64,000 nucleotides of DNA, taken from positions 34,353,725 to 34,417,724 of the forward strand of contig NC_086031.1 of NCBI RefSeq assembly GCF_036323735.1. The letters run 5' to 3'. Shown piece after piece: positions 63,431 through 64,000 of this stretch. Both the position numbers and the translations under genes were made by a program. The notes under the pieces are model-generated. The model did not search any database, had not been told where the DNA came from, and saw nothing but the letters and a program-made list of their open reading frames with translations. The stretch comes from Rattus norvegicus (Eukaryota; Chordata; Mammalia; Rodentia; Muridae). Positions within the stretch are counted from its first letter, which is position 1; each line of letters begins with the position of its first letter.

Positions 63431-63785
63431 TTGTGGTTAGGGTATGAAATGTCTCCCCTAGTCTCTTGTGTCTCAACATTTGATCCCCAGCCTTGTGCTG
63501 TTCAGTACAGTAATGGAACCTTTAAGAGCTGGAGACTTGCTAGAGGAAGCATGGCCACTCGGAATGAGTTTGGGGTGGTTATGGTTATATCTAGGTTCTA
63601 CTTCCTGTTCTTTCCCTGTGTGTGGGAGAAATGTGATCTCTCTGCTTCTTGATTGCTGGCCCAACCTCGTGGTCCTACTGCCATCCATGTCTCTCTGGAG
63701 CGTAAGCCAAAACAGACCCTTTCTTTGGAAAGTTGCTTTTTTGTTAGGATATTCTTCTACTGTAACCGAAAAGTAACTAAGAGAC
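63431..63785 (+). mobile_element. MaLR-like LTR, near full length
   Basis: TGTTGTGGTTAGGGTATGAA opens it; GGAACCTTTAAGAGCTGGAG, CTTCCTGTTCTTTCCCTGTG, GCGTAAGCCAAAACAGACCC and AAAAGTAACTAAGAGACA close it, the order seen in MaLR LTRs. Confidence 0.65.
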
Positions 63786-64000
63786 ACCAGTAAAGATTCT
63801 TCTGAATGGATATACAGTTCCATGGCCAGTAAGTGCATACGATATTAATGGTCATTAAGGGCATATGATTTCAACCTAGTGAGAGATATACATCACACAC
63901 ATCAGGAGGGCTGTTATAAAAAACAAACAAAACCAGAATGAACAAAAATAGAAAATAACTGATGTTTACAGATGTGGAAGAATGGGAATGCTCCTACCTG
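63786..64000. other. Unassigned right edge
   Basis: AT-rich with an AAACAAACAAAAC segment near 63919. Nothing further can be supported. Confidence 0.4.

Overview
The window reads as ordinary mammalian, almost certainly rat, non-coding DNA. The clearest sign is the ID (BC1-type) SINE: one full-length copy in each orientation (9757-9850, 17283-17386), a third at 24697-24799, and a 5'-truncated one at 47126-47191. All carry the tRNA-Ala-like A and B boxes and the tail start GAAAAAAAGAACC typical of Rattus. Around them lie dozens of B1, B2, B3 and B4/RSINE copies, a rodent L1 3' end, many LTR-like medium-reiteration repeats, two small hAT transposons, and MIR, L2-like and L1M relics. Dinucleotide and tetranucleotide microsatellites are very abundant. 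No bacterial-style operon, CRISPR array, rRNA or functional tRNA gene is visible.

Layout. 0-6 kb holds SINEs, duplicated TG tracts and a 370-bp CCTT polypyrimidine block; a candidate minus-strand exon lies just left of that block at 4521-4771. 6-18 kb is SINEs, LTR-like repeats, an L1 3' end and two young ID copies. 18-31 kb has two very long CA/TG arrays, nested B2-in-B3, a second candidate minus-strand exon at 23614-23692, a duplicated B4/B3 module and one hAT element. 31-46 kb is mostly B3/B4 and LTR-like repeats, with a second hAT element and an AT-rich repeat-poor stretch near 44.3 kb. 46-53 kb contains a clean LTR-in-LTR nest, a truncated ID, a 330-bp polypurine block, a 314-codon open frame of doubtful status and an ancient L1M. 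53-64 kb is SINEs and LTR-like repeats, a B4 carrying a perfect inverted duplication, and a (CT)n-(CA)n-(GA)n block.

Genes. No gene can be named. The best coding evidence is a pair of minus-strand, splice-bounded open segments 19 kb apart whose phases are compatible (GG|GT junction). If real, most of the window is intronic or intergenic to an unrecognised minus-strand gene. Nearly every other long open frame lies in SINEs or simple repeats. I see no convincing previously undescribed system; the most useful leads are the two exon candidates and several mutation or insertion footprints. SINE and LTR family names are from memory of consensus sequences, and repeat edges are accurate to roughly 5-20 bases.
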